From Catalimonadaceae bacterium JC749 (GTDB lineage Bacteria > Bacteroidota > Bacteroidia > Cytophagales > Cyclobacteriaceae): 64,000 nt of DNA. The stretch lies in contig JAJNNC010000001.1 of the NCBI GenBank assembly GCA_021730635.1, forward strand, positions 248,001 to 312,000. Reading direction: 5' to 3'. The position numbers and the translations under genes were made by a program. The notes under the pieces are model-generated. The model had not been told where the DNA came from and did no database searches. It was given only the letters and a program-made list of their open reading frames with translations. Positions 16,965 through 26,278 of this stretch are shown piece by piece. The number at the start of each line of letters is the position of its first letter. The stretch's first letter is position 1.

Positions 16965-19900
16965 TCAATTAGAATTATTCTTAGAATTAAATACATTGAC
17001 ACGGCTGATAAAGCTCAGTCCTTTGCTCAAAAACTCAAAATATAAACATACATATAGTATAAAGGTCATCAACCAAATTACTATCATGTTGAAGTAAAAA
17101 GTATCTACTGACAGACCAGCTACAAACTTTCTAGGAGCAAAGAATTGTGTTCTATAACCAAGCAACCCGTTGCCTAAATAGGATTCATTATAAATCGGAT
17201 CGACTCTCTGTAAAAGCCTTCCATTATATTCTAAGATTCTGTCTGATGCATTAACATTTCTGACCAGATCCGCTAAACTTTCATTATAATATTTATTTTT
17301 ATACTCGTTAAGATTATAATGGAGATCTGGTTGACTTTCCAGGTAGTAAACTAGTTTATCCTTATTTTGAACAGCATTATTAAAAATTTGGATATAATTT
17401 GAGTTTAAATCCCTAAAATATTTACGAAGCCTGTTTTCTATTTCTTTGTTTATATGGGCTAGGGTAAGCGCCTCATCTATGGATAAATCTTCAATACCTT
17501 GACGAAATGTCTCTTTTTTAATCTCATCACGAAGAATTTTCAAATCCTTCTCCATCACCAATTTTATTGAATCATTATCAGTATTGAGATGTTGCATTAC
17601 GAATTGAAGTTTGTTCTCTAACATGGGTATCAGATAAGCAGACTTAAAATCCGCCTGCCTTTCCTGTTTTTCCAACTCGTAAAAGGGGCGGTTAAATGAA
17701 TTATTTTTATATTGATGTACTGTCATAGCTTCATAGGCCCAGCGAGAAGCGACTAAATCAGCTACAATGGGGACCTCTCCTTTAGAACCGATAATACTAT
17801 TCAGCTTATCAAAGTTGAATAGTAACCCGCTTAAAATCATTTGCGGTATTAACAACAGTGGAATAAGAATATATACTGTGACAGCAGAATTGAAAGCTGC
17901 TGAAATATTAAGACCTAAAATATTAGCAAAACAGGAAATCGAGAACAATACCAGCCAAAAACTTACTGTCATTTCTCTTATTTCCAAGATAGTATTGCCA
18001 ATGATAACAAAACTCATGGTTTGGATAGCAGAAAGCGCAAATAGAATAATAACTTTGGACAGTAAATAACTATTCCAACTTAAATTGAGAAACGATTCTC
18101 TCTTTAGAATCTTTCGATCCCTAATGATTTCTTCTGCACTTACTGTTAAACCCATAAAAAGTGCTACCACAATACTCATTAGTAAATAGGCAGGGATGTT
18201 TTCATTGAATCGAAAAGAGTAATCGGCACTGTTGCCATCTTTGTAGCGGATAATAAATGAAAGAAACAATGCTAATACAGGCGCTTCCAGTAAATTGATT
18301 AACAAATATTGTTTATTACTAAACTTAGACAGTGTATCTCTGACAGTAAATATCAAAGTCTGCCTGATTCTTGATGGGATATGTAATGATTTAGGAGGAG
18401 CTTCTTTTTCTTCAGCTACTTTTTGTATTATAAATGATTTCTCATATTTCTCATGCCACTGCTGAGGTGTTACTTTGCGTTTATTGGTAAACTGACCATA
18501 TTCATCTACCACTTTGGCCTCAATGATGTTAAAGATTTGTTCAGGATTAACATTGCTGCAAGTAGGACATTGTCCTCTATCTGCATCTACCTGATTTGAT
18601 GCTTTTTTAAAATAAGTAACCGCCTCAACCGGATTGCCATAAAATACAGGATAACCCCCTGTATCCATAATATACATTTTATCAAACATTTTATAGATGT
18701 CTGACGAAGGCTGATGAATTACAACAAAAATAAGCTTTCCTTTTAGGGAAAGCTCTTTTAGCAAATCTATTACATTTTCAGAATCACGAGAGGATAATCC
18801 TGAAGTAGGTTCATCTACAAAAAGGACTGCAGGCTCTCGTATGAGTTCTAAAGCTATGTTTAGCCGTTTTCTCTGTCCACCACTAATAGATTTATCCAAT
18901 ACACTACCTACCTTTAAATCTTTGCGATGTTCCAGACCAAGGCTTTCTAAAGTACCAACTACCAGTTTATCAAGTTCTTCTTCACTTTTATCTGCAAAAC
19001 ATAATTTAGCATTGTAATATAAATTTTGATATACAGTTAGTTCTTCAATAAGTAGATCGTCCTGAGAAACATACCCAATAACTCCTTGTATTTGTTCTTT
19101 TTGCAGATGAATATTAAATCCATTTATAGAAACTTCACCGTCAGATGGCACTTCTATGCCAGCCAGAACATTAAGCAGTGTGGTTTTTCCCGCACCACTA
19201 GCTCCCATTATTCCGATGAGTTTTCCAGTACCTTCTGATATATTAATATTTCGCAACCCTGTCATATTATTAGGAAAGCGAAATGCTACTTCTTTAGCAT
19301 TAAAAGTAATTTTTGCAATAGAAAGGTCTGAAATAAAATGGCGAATCAGATCACTATAGTAAAGTGCTGTTCCTTTGGGTGTTTTGATAGTACTGCCATT
19401 AGAAAAAAGATAAGATTGATTTGGCTTCATAATAAAACCATTCAACACTACATTATCATGGCCTATATATTTTACAAAATACAGCTCGACACTTTTAACT
19501 TTCAAGAAAATGATTTCACCATTGATATCAGTGTGTATATGTTTAAAATGTTTTGTGTCCTCAGCTGTGCTGTCGCTAACGGTCAGTATGTCTTCAAAGT
19601 GAAAACGGCTCTCTTGGTTGTTATGAGCAAAGCTTTCAATCAGTTTAAATTCATCTTTAACAATATTGAAAACAGTAGAAATTGTATCAATAATCTCTAC
19701 TCGTTGTTCACTGAAATTTCCATCAGATGCTACCAGTTCTAGGATTTTTATTAAGACTACGACTTTTTGTTTTTGCGTGAGCGTTTTGTTTATTTTCTTA
19801 CATATAGCCAGTGTTTTAACAGAATCCTTTACTGAAGTTAGCTTTTTCTTCTTGACTTTTACTTCATCATTTTCCTCCTCTTCCTGTCCATAACCGGTAT

Positions 19901-20060
19901 ACTGATCATAAAGTGCTACATATTCTTTCACAGAATCTTGGTCAAGCTCCTGATTAAAAAAGCTGATGACAAAATTTCTTTCTTTTTCTGTGACCCCACC
20001 ATCTTGCTTTGTAATAATAGCAAAAAGCTGTGTAAGCGCTTTTAGTATTTCTTCACTCAT
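16965..20060 (-). CDS. ABCG-type ABC transporter with N-terminal TerB-like domain
   Basis: The 1031-residue protein fuses several parts. Residues 1-150 look like a TerB-like helical domain (two similar halves, the second VLIKILELVASDGNFSEQRVEIID). Residues 175-255 are a small beta-rich segment, possibly FHA-like. The ATPase domain follows, with Walker A GASGAGKTT, signature SGGQRKRLNIALEL, Walker B AVLFVDEPTSGLSS and the H-loop VVIHQPSS, which is ABCG order (ATPase before membrane domain). A CPTCSN motif comes next, then about six membrane helices with a large helical loop of roughly 200 residues before the last helix. The substrate is unknown. The start is supported by an AAGGAAG site. Confidence 0.82.
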   Translation of the reverse strand: MSEEILKALTQLFAIITKQDGGVTEKERNFVISFFNQELDQDSVKEYVALYDQYTGYGQEEEENDEVKVKKKKLTSVKDSVKTLAICKKINKTLTQKQKVVVLIKILELVASDGNFSEQRVEIIDTISTVFNIVKDEFKLIESFAHNNQESRFHFEDILTVSDSTAEDTKHFKHIHTDINGEIIFLKVKSVELYFVKYIGHDNVVLNGFIMKPNQSYLFSNGSTIKTPKGTALYYSDLIRHFISDLSIAKITFNAKEVAFRFPNNMTGLRNINISEGTGKLIGIMGASGAGKTTLLNVLAGIEVPSDGEVSINGFNIHLQKEQIQGVIGYVSQDDLLIEELTVYQNLYYNAKLCFADKSEEELDKLVVGTLESLGLEHRKDLKVGSVLDKSISGGQRKRLNIALELIREPAVLFVDEPTSGLSSRDSENVIDLLKELSLKGKLIFVVIHQPSSDIYKMFDKMYIMDTGGYPVFYGNPVEAVTYFKKASNQVDADRGQCPTCSNVNPEQIFNIIEAKVVDEYGQFTNKRKVTPQQWHEKYEKSFIIQKVAEEKEAPPKSLHIPSRIRQTLIFTVRDTLSKFSNKQYLLINLLEAPVLALFLSFIIRYKDGNSADYSFRFNENIPAYLLMSIVVALFMGLTVSAEEIIRDRKILKRESFLNLSWNSYLLSKVIILFALSAIQTMSFVIIGNTILEIREMTVSFWLVLFSISCFANILGLNISAAFNSAVTVYILIPLLLIPQMILSGLLFNFDKLNSIIGSKGEVPIVADLVASRWAYEAMTVHQYKNNSFNRPFYELEKQERQADFKSAYLIPMLENKLQFVMQHLNTDNDSIKLVMEKDLKILRDEIKKETFRQGIEDLSIDEALTLAHINKEIENRLRKYFRDLNSNYIQIFNNAVQNKDKLVYYLESQPDLHYNLNEYKNKYYNESLADLVRNVNASDRILEYNGRLLQRVDPIYNESYLGNGLLGYRTQFFAPRKFVAGLSVDTFYFNMIVIWLMTFILYVCLYFEFLSKGLSFISRVNVFNSKNNSN

Positions 20061-20066
20061 TGTTGG

Positions 20067-20075
20067 TTCTTCCTT
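20067..20075 (-). promoter_or_regulatory. Ribosome binding site of the ABC transporter gene
   Basis: AAGGAAGAA on the minus strand ends 6 nt before the ATG at 20058-20060. It is one of the clearest Shine-Dalgarno matches in the window. Confidence 0.6.
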
Positions 20076-20213
20076 TGCTGATGTTGATTATAGGTCATAG
20101 AAACATTGAAATCATGTAACGGCCAATAATTAGCAGTTCATTACCCGTCAGACTCATCTATCCTATTGGAAGAGTCGTTGTCTTTGATAAATGCAGTAAA
20201 ACTCTTAATGATA

Positions 20214-20576
20214 TTAATATAAACTAAACTCGAAAGGAACTTCTACAAGCTCAGAAAACTCTTGACCAGCTTCTTCCATATCTTCGTCATCCTCGTGAAA
20301 ATACCAATGCACTTCAGCATTGTCAATATCCTCAATTTTTGAGAGTACGTCTAATATTAATTTTGACGAAGCCGTATTAAAATATTCTAATTTAAATACG
20401 AAAATGCTTTTTTCATTAGGAGTCTGAGCATATTTATCAAGCCAATCAAGTATAGGCTGATAAAATTCAGCAGAATCTTCAGGGAGTGAACGTCCTGAAA
20501 TTTCAAATATACCATTATTCTTATCTAAGATAATTTTAGGAGTATCCTCAGTACCTTCTAAATTAATAATTTCCAT
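20214..20576 (-). CDS. SiaC-like regulatory phosphoprotein (DUF1987)
   Basis: The 120-residue protein matches the SiaC/DUF1987 family: an N-terminal TPKIILDKNNGIFEISGRSLPEDSAEFY, the LDWLDKYAQTPNEKSIFVFKLEYFNTASSK core and a C-terminal acidic tail (HEDDEDMEEAGQEFSEL). In SiaC of Pseudomonas aeruginosa a threonine in the FNTxSS region is phosphorylated by the kinase SiaB and dephosphorylated by SiaA; the equivalent FNTASSK is intact here. In that system unphosphorylated SiaC activates a diguanylate cyclase; no GGDEF protein is encoded in this window. It is flanked by siaB- and ABC-transporter genes. Confidence 0.88.
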   Translation of the reverse strand: MEIINLEGTEDTPKIILDKNNGIFEISGRSLPEDSAEFYQPILDWLDKYAQTPNEKSIFVFKLEYFNTASSKLILDVLSKIEDIDNAEVHWYFHEDDEDMEEAGQEFSELVEVPFEFSLY

Positions 20577-20609
20577 TTTCTATATGATTTAATGAGGTAA
20601 AACCATGAA

Positions 20610-21152
20610 TTAAAGTCTAGGGATAGTGGTCTTTAGCGAAAAGAATGATCTTTCGTCATCAATGACCGAAAAATCATACTCGAGCTTCTGGCCTGACTTA
20701 CGCGCCATATCTACAAAGCCCAAACCAGCTCCACCTTTGTCGGATATGGTTGTATTCTTTATAATATCCTTATAAAGCTCTTTTAAACCCTCTTTGTCCA
20801 GACTATTTACTTGATCAAGTTTACTCTTAAGCTTTTCAATATCTTTATTATTTAAAGGATTCCCTGAAGCCACAATATACTCATCACCTCGCTTACCAAT
20901 CATAAAAACAGCATTGTATTCGTAATTCTCTCCCACTTTGTAACCTTCACCGTGCTTTACAATATTTTGTAAGCACTCGACCATTACGTTGAAAACCTTT
21001 CTCTTCACATTGGATTCCTCACCTATAGAATCCATATTACGCTCTGCCATTGCCAAGACTGACTTAGTAATCTCTTGTGTGAACTCACCTTCATACACCA
21101 GAATCAGGTTCTGTTCTTGCATAGCCTTGTGTAATTCATACACATATTTCAT
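20610..21152 (-). CDS. SiaB-like protein kinase (DUF6272)
   Basis: The 180-residue protein has the SiaB family pattern, a compact ATPase-fold kinase. The N box is FNVMVECLQNIVKHGEGY, the middle carries VASGNPLNNKDIEKL, and the G-box segment is DKGGAGLGFVDMARKSG. In Pseudomonas SiaB phosphorylates SiaC on threonine. Here the gene lies 33 bp upstream of the SiaC-like gene and 36 bp downstream of the phosphatase gene, the same partnership as in siaABC. No membrane segment is seen, so it should act in the cytoplasm. Confidence 0.87.
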   Translation of the reverse strand: MKYVYELHKAMQEQNLILVYEGEFTQEITKSVLAMAERNMDSIGEESNVKRKVFNVMVECLQNIVKHGEGYKVGENYEYNAVFMIGKRGDEYIVASGNPLNNKDIEKLKSKLDQVNSLDKEGLKELYKDIIKNTTISDKGGAGLGFVDMARKSGQKLEYDFSVIDDERSFFSLKTTIPRL

Positions 21153-21188
21153 ATTCTATAATGTTTTATTGTGTTTTTAATTTTATAC

Positions 21189-24100
21189 TTAAAATTTAAT
21201 ACCAATCATTAATACATCATCGGTTTGTTTTTCATCACCCCTCCAGCTTTCCCAAGCTTCTGCTAATATATGATGTATTTCTTCCATAGGACGTTGATAA
21301 TTTTCTTGAATTATGGCTCTCAAACGTTTTGGGCCAAATTTACGCACTTCCGGCCCACCAAACTGATCAGGAAAGCCATCGGAGCAGAAGAATATTGAAT
21401 CTCCTTTATTTACTTTTATTTTGGTAGTCGTAAAATTGGTTTGATTCTTAAATATACCTCCCCCAATAGGAAACTTATCTCCCTTAATTTCATTCATCTC
21501 TCCTTTACACATATGATATAGGGGTCGATGAGCTCCGGCATAATGTATCTCTCCTTTGGTAATCCGACACAAGGCGATATCCATACCGTCTTTCGTCTTA
21601 GAATCCTCGCTATGCTGACGTAAGGTCTGTGTCACACCCTCATCTAGCATATCTAAAATCACACCTGGGTCTGTTATTCCTCTACTTTTCACAATGTCGT
21701 TAAGCAGAAAATAACCAATCAAAGAAATTAAAGCTCCAGGAACTCCATGTCCAGTACAATCCACCGCAGCGATATATGTGTCTTCTCCTTTTTGAAGAAA
21801 CCAAGGAAAATCACCACTAACTACATCCCTAGCATTGTAGAAGATAAAAGATTCCGGAAATACCTTTTTAATAATCTTATTATCGGGTAAGATAGCACCC
21901 TGTATTCTTCTGGCATAATTGATACTATCGTTAATCTTTCGGTTCTTACTTTGAATCTCTACCTCTATTAGTTTTCTTTCTGTAATGTCATGGGACACTA
22001 CCAACACGGATTCTAGCTTTTTTTCTTCATCAAACTCAGGAATAGCATTAATATGCATAATACGCCCTCCAGCTGCTGTAGGGAACTCCATCTCCTGTGA
22101 TACTTTGTGATTTGTGTTTTTTACTTCATCCAGAATGCGTGTCCATTCTGTTACAACAGAAGGATTTAGATCAGCCTCAGATATTTTTTTCTTGAGAAAC
22201 TGACCAGGCTTCTTTCCTGTGTACGCCTCAATGGTTGGATTGATATAGAAGAAAACCCCTTCCTGATCTAACCTCGTAATCAAATCCGGTGAATTTTCAG
22301 ATAAGGCTTGCATTTTACTTCTCATTCTTTCTTCTTGCTCTGCACGCTTTCGTTCTGTAATATCTCGGGAATTGATGACGATACCCCTAACAGCAGGATC
22401 TGAAAGCAGGTTATTTCCAGTAGCTTCTACCCAAACCTCTGCATTATGTTTAGTTTTATAAATATATTGTACTGTAACAGTTTTCTTAGGATATGCTAAC
22501 AAAGTGTCAAACATTTCATTAAAGACCCCAATACCCTCACCCAGGATATGCTGAATATCACTGTAGCCAATCATATCCTCTGGTTTATAACCAAAGATCT
22601 TTTCCACCGAAGGGCTGATATATCGAATTTTTCCGTCTTCCTCATAGATGGCGATAACTTCAGAAGCATTTTCCAATAAAGAAGCCATCCGCTTTTGCGT
22701 GTGTTCTACTTCTTCAAATTGCTCTTCTAATTGCTGATTTGTCCGCCTTAGTTCTTCCTGTGTAGCCTGCATCTCCTCAGCATTCTGTCTTAAAATCTCC
22801 TGTTGTTCTTGCAGCTCATTACTCATTTTCTGAGACTCACTCAATAAAAGACGAGTCCTTTCATTAACTTTAATGTTGAAAACGGTTCGAGCTGTTATTA
22901 AACTGATTTCCTCCACAAATTTCACATCGCGGGGGCTAAACTTGTCAAAACCAGCAAATTCAAGGACCCCATACACTTGCTCATTCGTGATCAAAGGTAC
23001 TATTAATAAAGCTTCGGGTCTTTGCTCCCCTAACAAACCTGAAGTAATCGTAACATAATCGTAAGGAATTTCTGTACGAAAAACAGTGTCTTGCTCAACA
23101 GCAGCTTGACCTACTAATCCTTCTGCAAACTTAAATTTTGCTTTCAGATGTTTTTTCTTATGATAAGCATAGCTTGCCCTCATTTCAATGAAGATGTTAT
23201 CTTTATCTTCATCATTGACAACATAAAAAGCACCTTGGATGGCATTAATTTTTTTTGTTACATAAGCAATTACCTCATCCCCTAATTCTTCTATATTATT
23301 ATGAGATCTTAGTATTTCACCTACTTCCGCTACACCCGTCACAATCCAGTTACGCTCTCTGTCACGCTTTTCGGAAGATTGTATACTATCTCTCATATTA
23401 ATTAAAGCGTTTCCTAGTGCATCTTCCTTGCTTAGCGGTTGAAAATTAGTTTCAAATGATCCCTGCCCAATTGCGTGAGCAAAAGTAGCTGTACGTCTCA
23501 ATGCTTGTACCAACTGATGTGTTGTTTCAGCCATCTGTCCTATTTCATCACTACTTTTCTTTTCAACTTTTTCAGGTAGAATTCCCAGGCTAAGCATTTT
23601 TAATGTAGCTTTTAACGACAGAAGAGGTTCGATGAGAAAACGAGAGAAAACAAAGCTAATCAGCAAAGAGACCGCAATTATAAATACACCTGCTACTATA
23701 AATTTGCGAATGAGTCCTTTTGCGTCTTTGAAGATTTCTTCTTGATCTATTTTAGTAACAATTCCCCATTTTAACCATGGAATATACGACCAGGTAGCTA
23801 AAGTTTTTTTTCCGCGATAGTCAATATCTATTGTGGCACCTGGAATATTGTTTACTGCCTGCTGAATGGCTATCTGTTTTTCATCATTAAGAGACACTCC
23901 TTTCTGAAGTGCAATCTTATTGTCAGTATGTCGTAAAGGATTTAAATAAACAACTTTATCCTTATAAACTTTTCCTAGTAGTGTCTCACCCGAATTCCCT
24001 AAACCTGTAGTATCCTTGGCAATATCAAAAAATGGTTCTGCTTTGATTTCAGTAAGGAGTACCTGTTTTGTGGTATCTGCCAATGGCATGCCCAGCAGAA

Positions 24101-24620
24101 AAAAATAATTATTATCATGTTCAAATAAACTACTGAAATATACAGAATCTAATGAGGCAGTAAGTATTTTTCCATCAGGATCGTTAAAATATTTACCTTC
24201 TTTCTGGCTTGAACTCTCCTGACCTGCTGCTAACAGAATTTTCCCCTCCCAATCTAAAAGATAAACATGACTGATATCACTACCTTTCGTTATATTTTCA
24301 ATTTTACTTTTTATGTTTTCTAATGAGCTCTCAGCTTCTTGCGCCTGTTTGTTATTATTGTTGTTTTTATTATCAATGCCTTCTCTTCCTGCTAACACAA
24401 TCTGTCTGATAAATTCTGCATTATTTTGATGCCTGTGGATTAGGCTTCCAATTCTATCTTTCTTGAGCTTTGTAATAACATTGAGATTCGACAGATACCG
24501 ATCAGTTAGTGAATTCTCCACCAGAGTATAAGCGGTAAGGCTGATGGCTATTACAGTAATGAAGACGACTGTAAAAACCAGAAAGGTTATTTTGCTGCCA
24601 ATATTTACCTTTTTGTACAT
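21189..24620 (-). CDS. SiaA-like membrane sensor with GAF, PAS and SpoIIE/PP2C phosphatase domains
   Basis: This 1143-residue protein reads, in order: a membrane helix (about 12-34), a periplasmic sensor region resembling dCache (about 35-305), a second helix (about 309-330), HAMP (about 330-385), GAF (about 440-590), a glutamine/glutamate-rich coiled coil (about 600-650), PAS (about 655-770), PAS (about 775-890), and a SpoIIE phosphatase domain. The phosphatase shows SGDF near residue 934, DCTGHGVPGALISL and the C-terminal KQTDDVLMIGIKF with metal-binding aspartates. It would sense outside signals and dephosphorylate the SiaC-like protein. The extra GAF and PAS modules go beyond the simple HAMP-PP2C SiaA. 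Confidence 0.87.
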   Translation of the reverse strand: MYKKVNIGSKITFLVFTVVFITVIAISLTAYTLVENSLTDRYLSNLNVITKLKKDRIGSLIHRHQNNAEFIRQIVLAGREGIDNKNNNNNKQAQEAESSLENIKSKIENITKGSDISHVYLLDWEGKILLAAGQESSSQKEGKYFNDPDGKILTASLDSVYFSSLFEHDNNYFFLLGMPLADTTKQVLLTEIKAEPFFDIAKDTTGLGNSGETLLGKVYKDKVVYLNPLRHTDNKIALQKGVSLNDEKQIAIQQAVNNIPGATIDIDYRGKKTLATWSYIPWLKWGIVTKIDQEEIFKDAKGLIRKFIVAGVFIIAVSLLISFVFSRFLIEPLLSLKATLKMLSLGILPEKVEKKSSDEIGQMAETTHQLVQALRRTATFAHAIGQGSFETNFQPLSKEDALGNALINMRDSIQSSEKRDRERNWIVTGVAEVGEILRSHNNIEELGDEVIAYVTKKINAIQGAFYVVNDEDKDNIFIEMRASYAYHKKKHLKAKFKFAEGLVGQAAVEQDTVFRTEIPYDYVTITSGLLGEQRPEALLIVPLITNEQVYGVLEFAGFDKFSPRDVKFVEEISLITARTVFNIKVNERTRLLLSESQKMSNELQEQQEILRQNAEEMQATQEELRRTNQQLEEQFEEVEHTQKRMASLLENASEVIAIYEEDGKIRYISPSVEKIFGYKPEDMIGYSDIQHILGEGIGVFNEMFDTLLAYPKKTVTVQYIYKTKHNAEVWVEATGNNLLSDPAVRGIVINSRDITERKRAEQEERMRSKMQALSENSPDLITRLDQEGVFFYINPTIEAYTGKKPGQFLKKKISEADLNPSVVTEWTRILDEVKNTNHKVSQEMEFPTAAGGRIMHINAIPEFDEEKKLESVLVVSHDITERKLIEVEIQSKNRKINDSINYARRIQGAILPDNKIIKKVFPESFIFYNARDVVSGDFPWFLQKGEDTYIAAVDCTGHGVPGALISLIGYFLLNDIVKSRGITDPGVILDMLDEGVTQTLRQHSEDSKTKDGMDIALCRITKGEIHYAGAHRPLYHMCKGEMNEIKGDKFPIGGGIFKNQTNFTTTKIKVNKGDSIFFCSDGFPDQFGGPEVRKFGPKRLRAIIQENYQRPMEEIHHILAEAWESWRGDEKQTDDVLMIGIKF

Positions 24621-24745
24621 ATCAAAACTAAAAATTTGCTTAGAGGTTTAGCATAATCTTGAAGCGGCACTCAAGCTATTTCGGAAAATCATTTAACAGA
24701 TCAATAAACTACTATGATGCAAATTGCAAGATTCTTATCTTTATT

Positions 24746-25657
24746 TTAACGCTTAGCATTTTCTAAACTTACATTGTCAATATTTGTCAGTTTTAGCGCT
24801 AATTTGTTAAAGCATTCCTGTAATGCCTTTTCCTGGGCAACCGAGAACTCTTTAAAAGAAGCTATTTCTACTACCCCAATAACCTCCTCATTGGACAGAA
24901 TAGGAATAATTATTAAATGAGTTGGACTAGCCTTTCCAAGACCAGAAATAATCTGAAGATATCCCTCAGGAACAGATTTAATGTTAAGTAATTTGCCTTC
25001 TTTAGCTGCTTGTCCGGCGAGTCCTTCACCAAAACGATACACTACCTGTTTACCTTCTGGGATAATATGGGCGAAAGAAGCAAACAATTCAATAACTCTA
25101 TATTCTCCATCTTTCTTTACCTCATAAGCAGCTGCCTGGCTTGCCTCAAACTGTTTACAAACTACAGAAAGAGCACGATTAAAAATCACATGCTTATCAT
25201 CATTCATTTTCAACACTTCTTCTATAGCGGCAATATGTATTTGCTGCTCATGAGTATCTTCTTCTGAATCAGAAACAGCATTCATCTTCATCACCTCTCC
25301 TAACCCTGTCTGTGGAAAAGTATCTTCTTCTGTGTCAGAAGCCAAATCCATAGACCCTTTTTTGACTTTCTCACTACTATAGGATTTCCATTGAGAACCA
25401 GTTTTGAGGTTTTGATCACGTCTGAAAATAATCAAAAGCACAATAGAGAGTATACCAAAAGTGAAAGAGCTACCAAACGCGAGATAGACTTGGTTAAATA
25501 GAGGTTGCAATAACTTGATTTGAATTAAATCAATACTTTTGGAAGCATTCATTAATTTCTCAGGAAGTTGGTATAATATATATGCGGCCCATCCTATACT
25601 GGCAAAAAACAGGACTGTAAAAAGCTTGATAAGCGATTTAGATAATGATTTTATCAT
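24746..25657 (-). CDS. Membrane protein with cytoplasmic GAF domain
   Basis: Two membrane helices in the first 80 residues (FTVLFFASIGWAAYILYQL and FGSSFTFGILSIVLLIIF) are followed by an acidic linker and a GAF domain (about 150-300: FNRALSVVCKQFEASQAAAYEV, YRFGEGLAGQAAKEGKLLNI, IIIPILSNEEVIGVVEIASF). The GAF domain is similar to the one in the neighbouring phosphatase. No output domain is present, so it probably binds a ligand and passes the signal by protein contact. Its ATG directly follows the stop of the cheB-like gene without a gap, showing translational coupling. Confidence 0.78.
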   Translation of the reverse strand: MIKSLSKSLIKLFTVLFFASIGWAAYILYQLPEKLMNASKSIDLIQIKLLQPLFNQVYLAFGSSFTFGILSIVLLIIFRRDQNLKTGSQWKSYSSEKVKKGSMDLASDTEEDTFPQTGLGEVMKMNAVSDSEEDTHEQQIHIAAIEEVLKMNDDKHVIFNRALSVVCKQFEASQAAAYEVKKDGEYRVIELFASFAHIIPEGKQVVYRFGEGLAGQAAKEGKLLNIKSVPEGYLQIISGLGKASPTHLIIIPILSNEEVIGVVEIASFKEFSVAQEKALQECFNKLALKLTNIDNVSLENAKR

Positions 25658-26251
25658 TTATTTATACTGTTTATTTAATTCTATAAGGAAGTCTATGATT
25701 TTTTGAGTATTGAGCACATAATCAACTTTTGTAAGTTCCATAGCAGCTCTGGGCATAGTATCTATCATACAATCGGAAGGATCTTGTACAATTGTAATTC
25801 CCCCTCTATCTTTAATCTTTTTCATACCCATGGCTCCATCACGATTTGCACCAGAAAGTAAAATTCCAATCAGTTTCTCTTTAAATACATAAGCAGCCGT
25901 TTCTAAAGTTATATCAATGGCAGGCCTTGAATTATTAATCATTTCTTCAGTGGATAGTGAAAAACTATGGCCTAATTCCAGAGACATATGATAGTTGGCA
26001 GGTGCCAAATAAACTTTCCCTTTTCTTATGCTTTCCTTATCTATAGGTTCGGTTACCGGCTTTACGCTTTTGAGAGAAAGTGCTTCTACAAAACCATTTC
26101 TCACATGTTTGAGGCGGTGTAAACACAGGATCAATGGCAGTTCAAAATTTTCCGGAAGATTGGCCAAGATTTTTGTGATTCCCTGAAAACTTCCGGCGGA
26201 GCCACCAATCACTACTGCCTTAAATATGTTGCTGACATTGAATTGACTCAT
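25658..26251 (-). CDS. CheB-type methylesterase domain protein (no receiver domain)
   Basis: The protein is a bare CheB catalytic domain: VVIGGSAGS with the active-site serine, LCLHRL with the histidine, YLAPANYHMSLE, and LLSGANRDGAMGM with the catalytic aspartate. CheB removes methyl groups from glutamates of chemoreceptors or deamidates glutamines. The N-terminal response-regulator domain of classical CheB is missing. The frame is open to a TTG at 26269, but the ATG at 26249-26251 has GGAAG upstream and is preferred (197 residues). It follows the cheR-like gene by about 27 bp. No methyl-accepting receptor gene is in the window, so its substrate may be the cluster's own sensors. Confidence 0.85.
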   Translation of the reverse strand: MSQFNVSNIFKAVVIGGSAGSFQGITKILANLPENFELPLILCLHRLKHVRNGFVEALSLKSVKPVTEPIDKESIRKGKVYLAPANYHMSLELGHSFSLSTEEMINNSRPAIDITLETAAYVFKEKLIGILLSGANRDGAMGMKKIKDRGGITIVQDPSDCMIDTMPRAAMELTKVDYVLNTQKIIDFLIELNKQYK

Positions 26252-26278
26252 ATTTAAACTTCCATCCAAACGAAAGTA

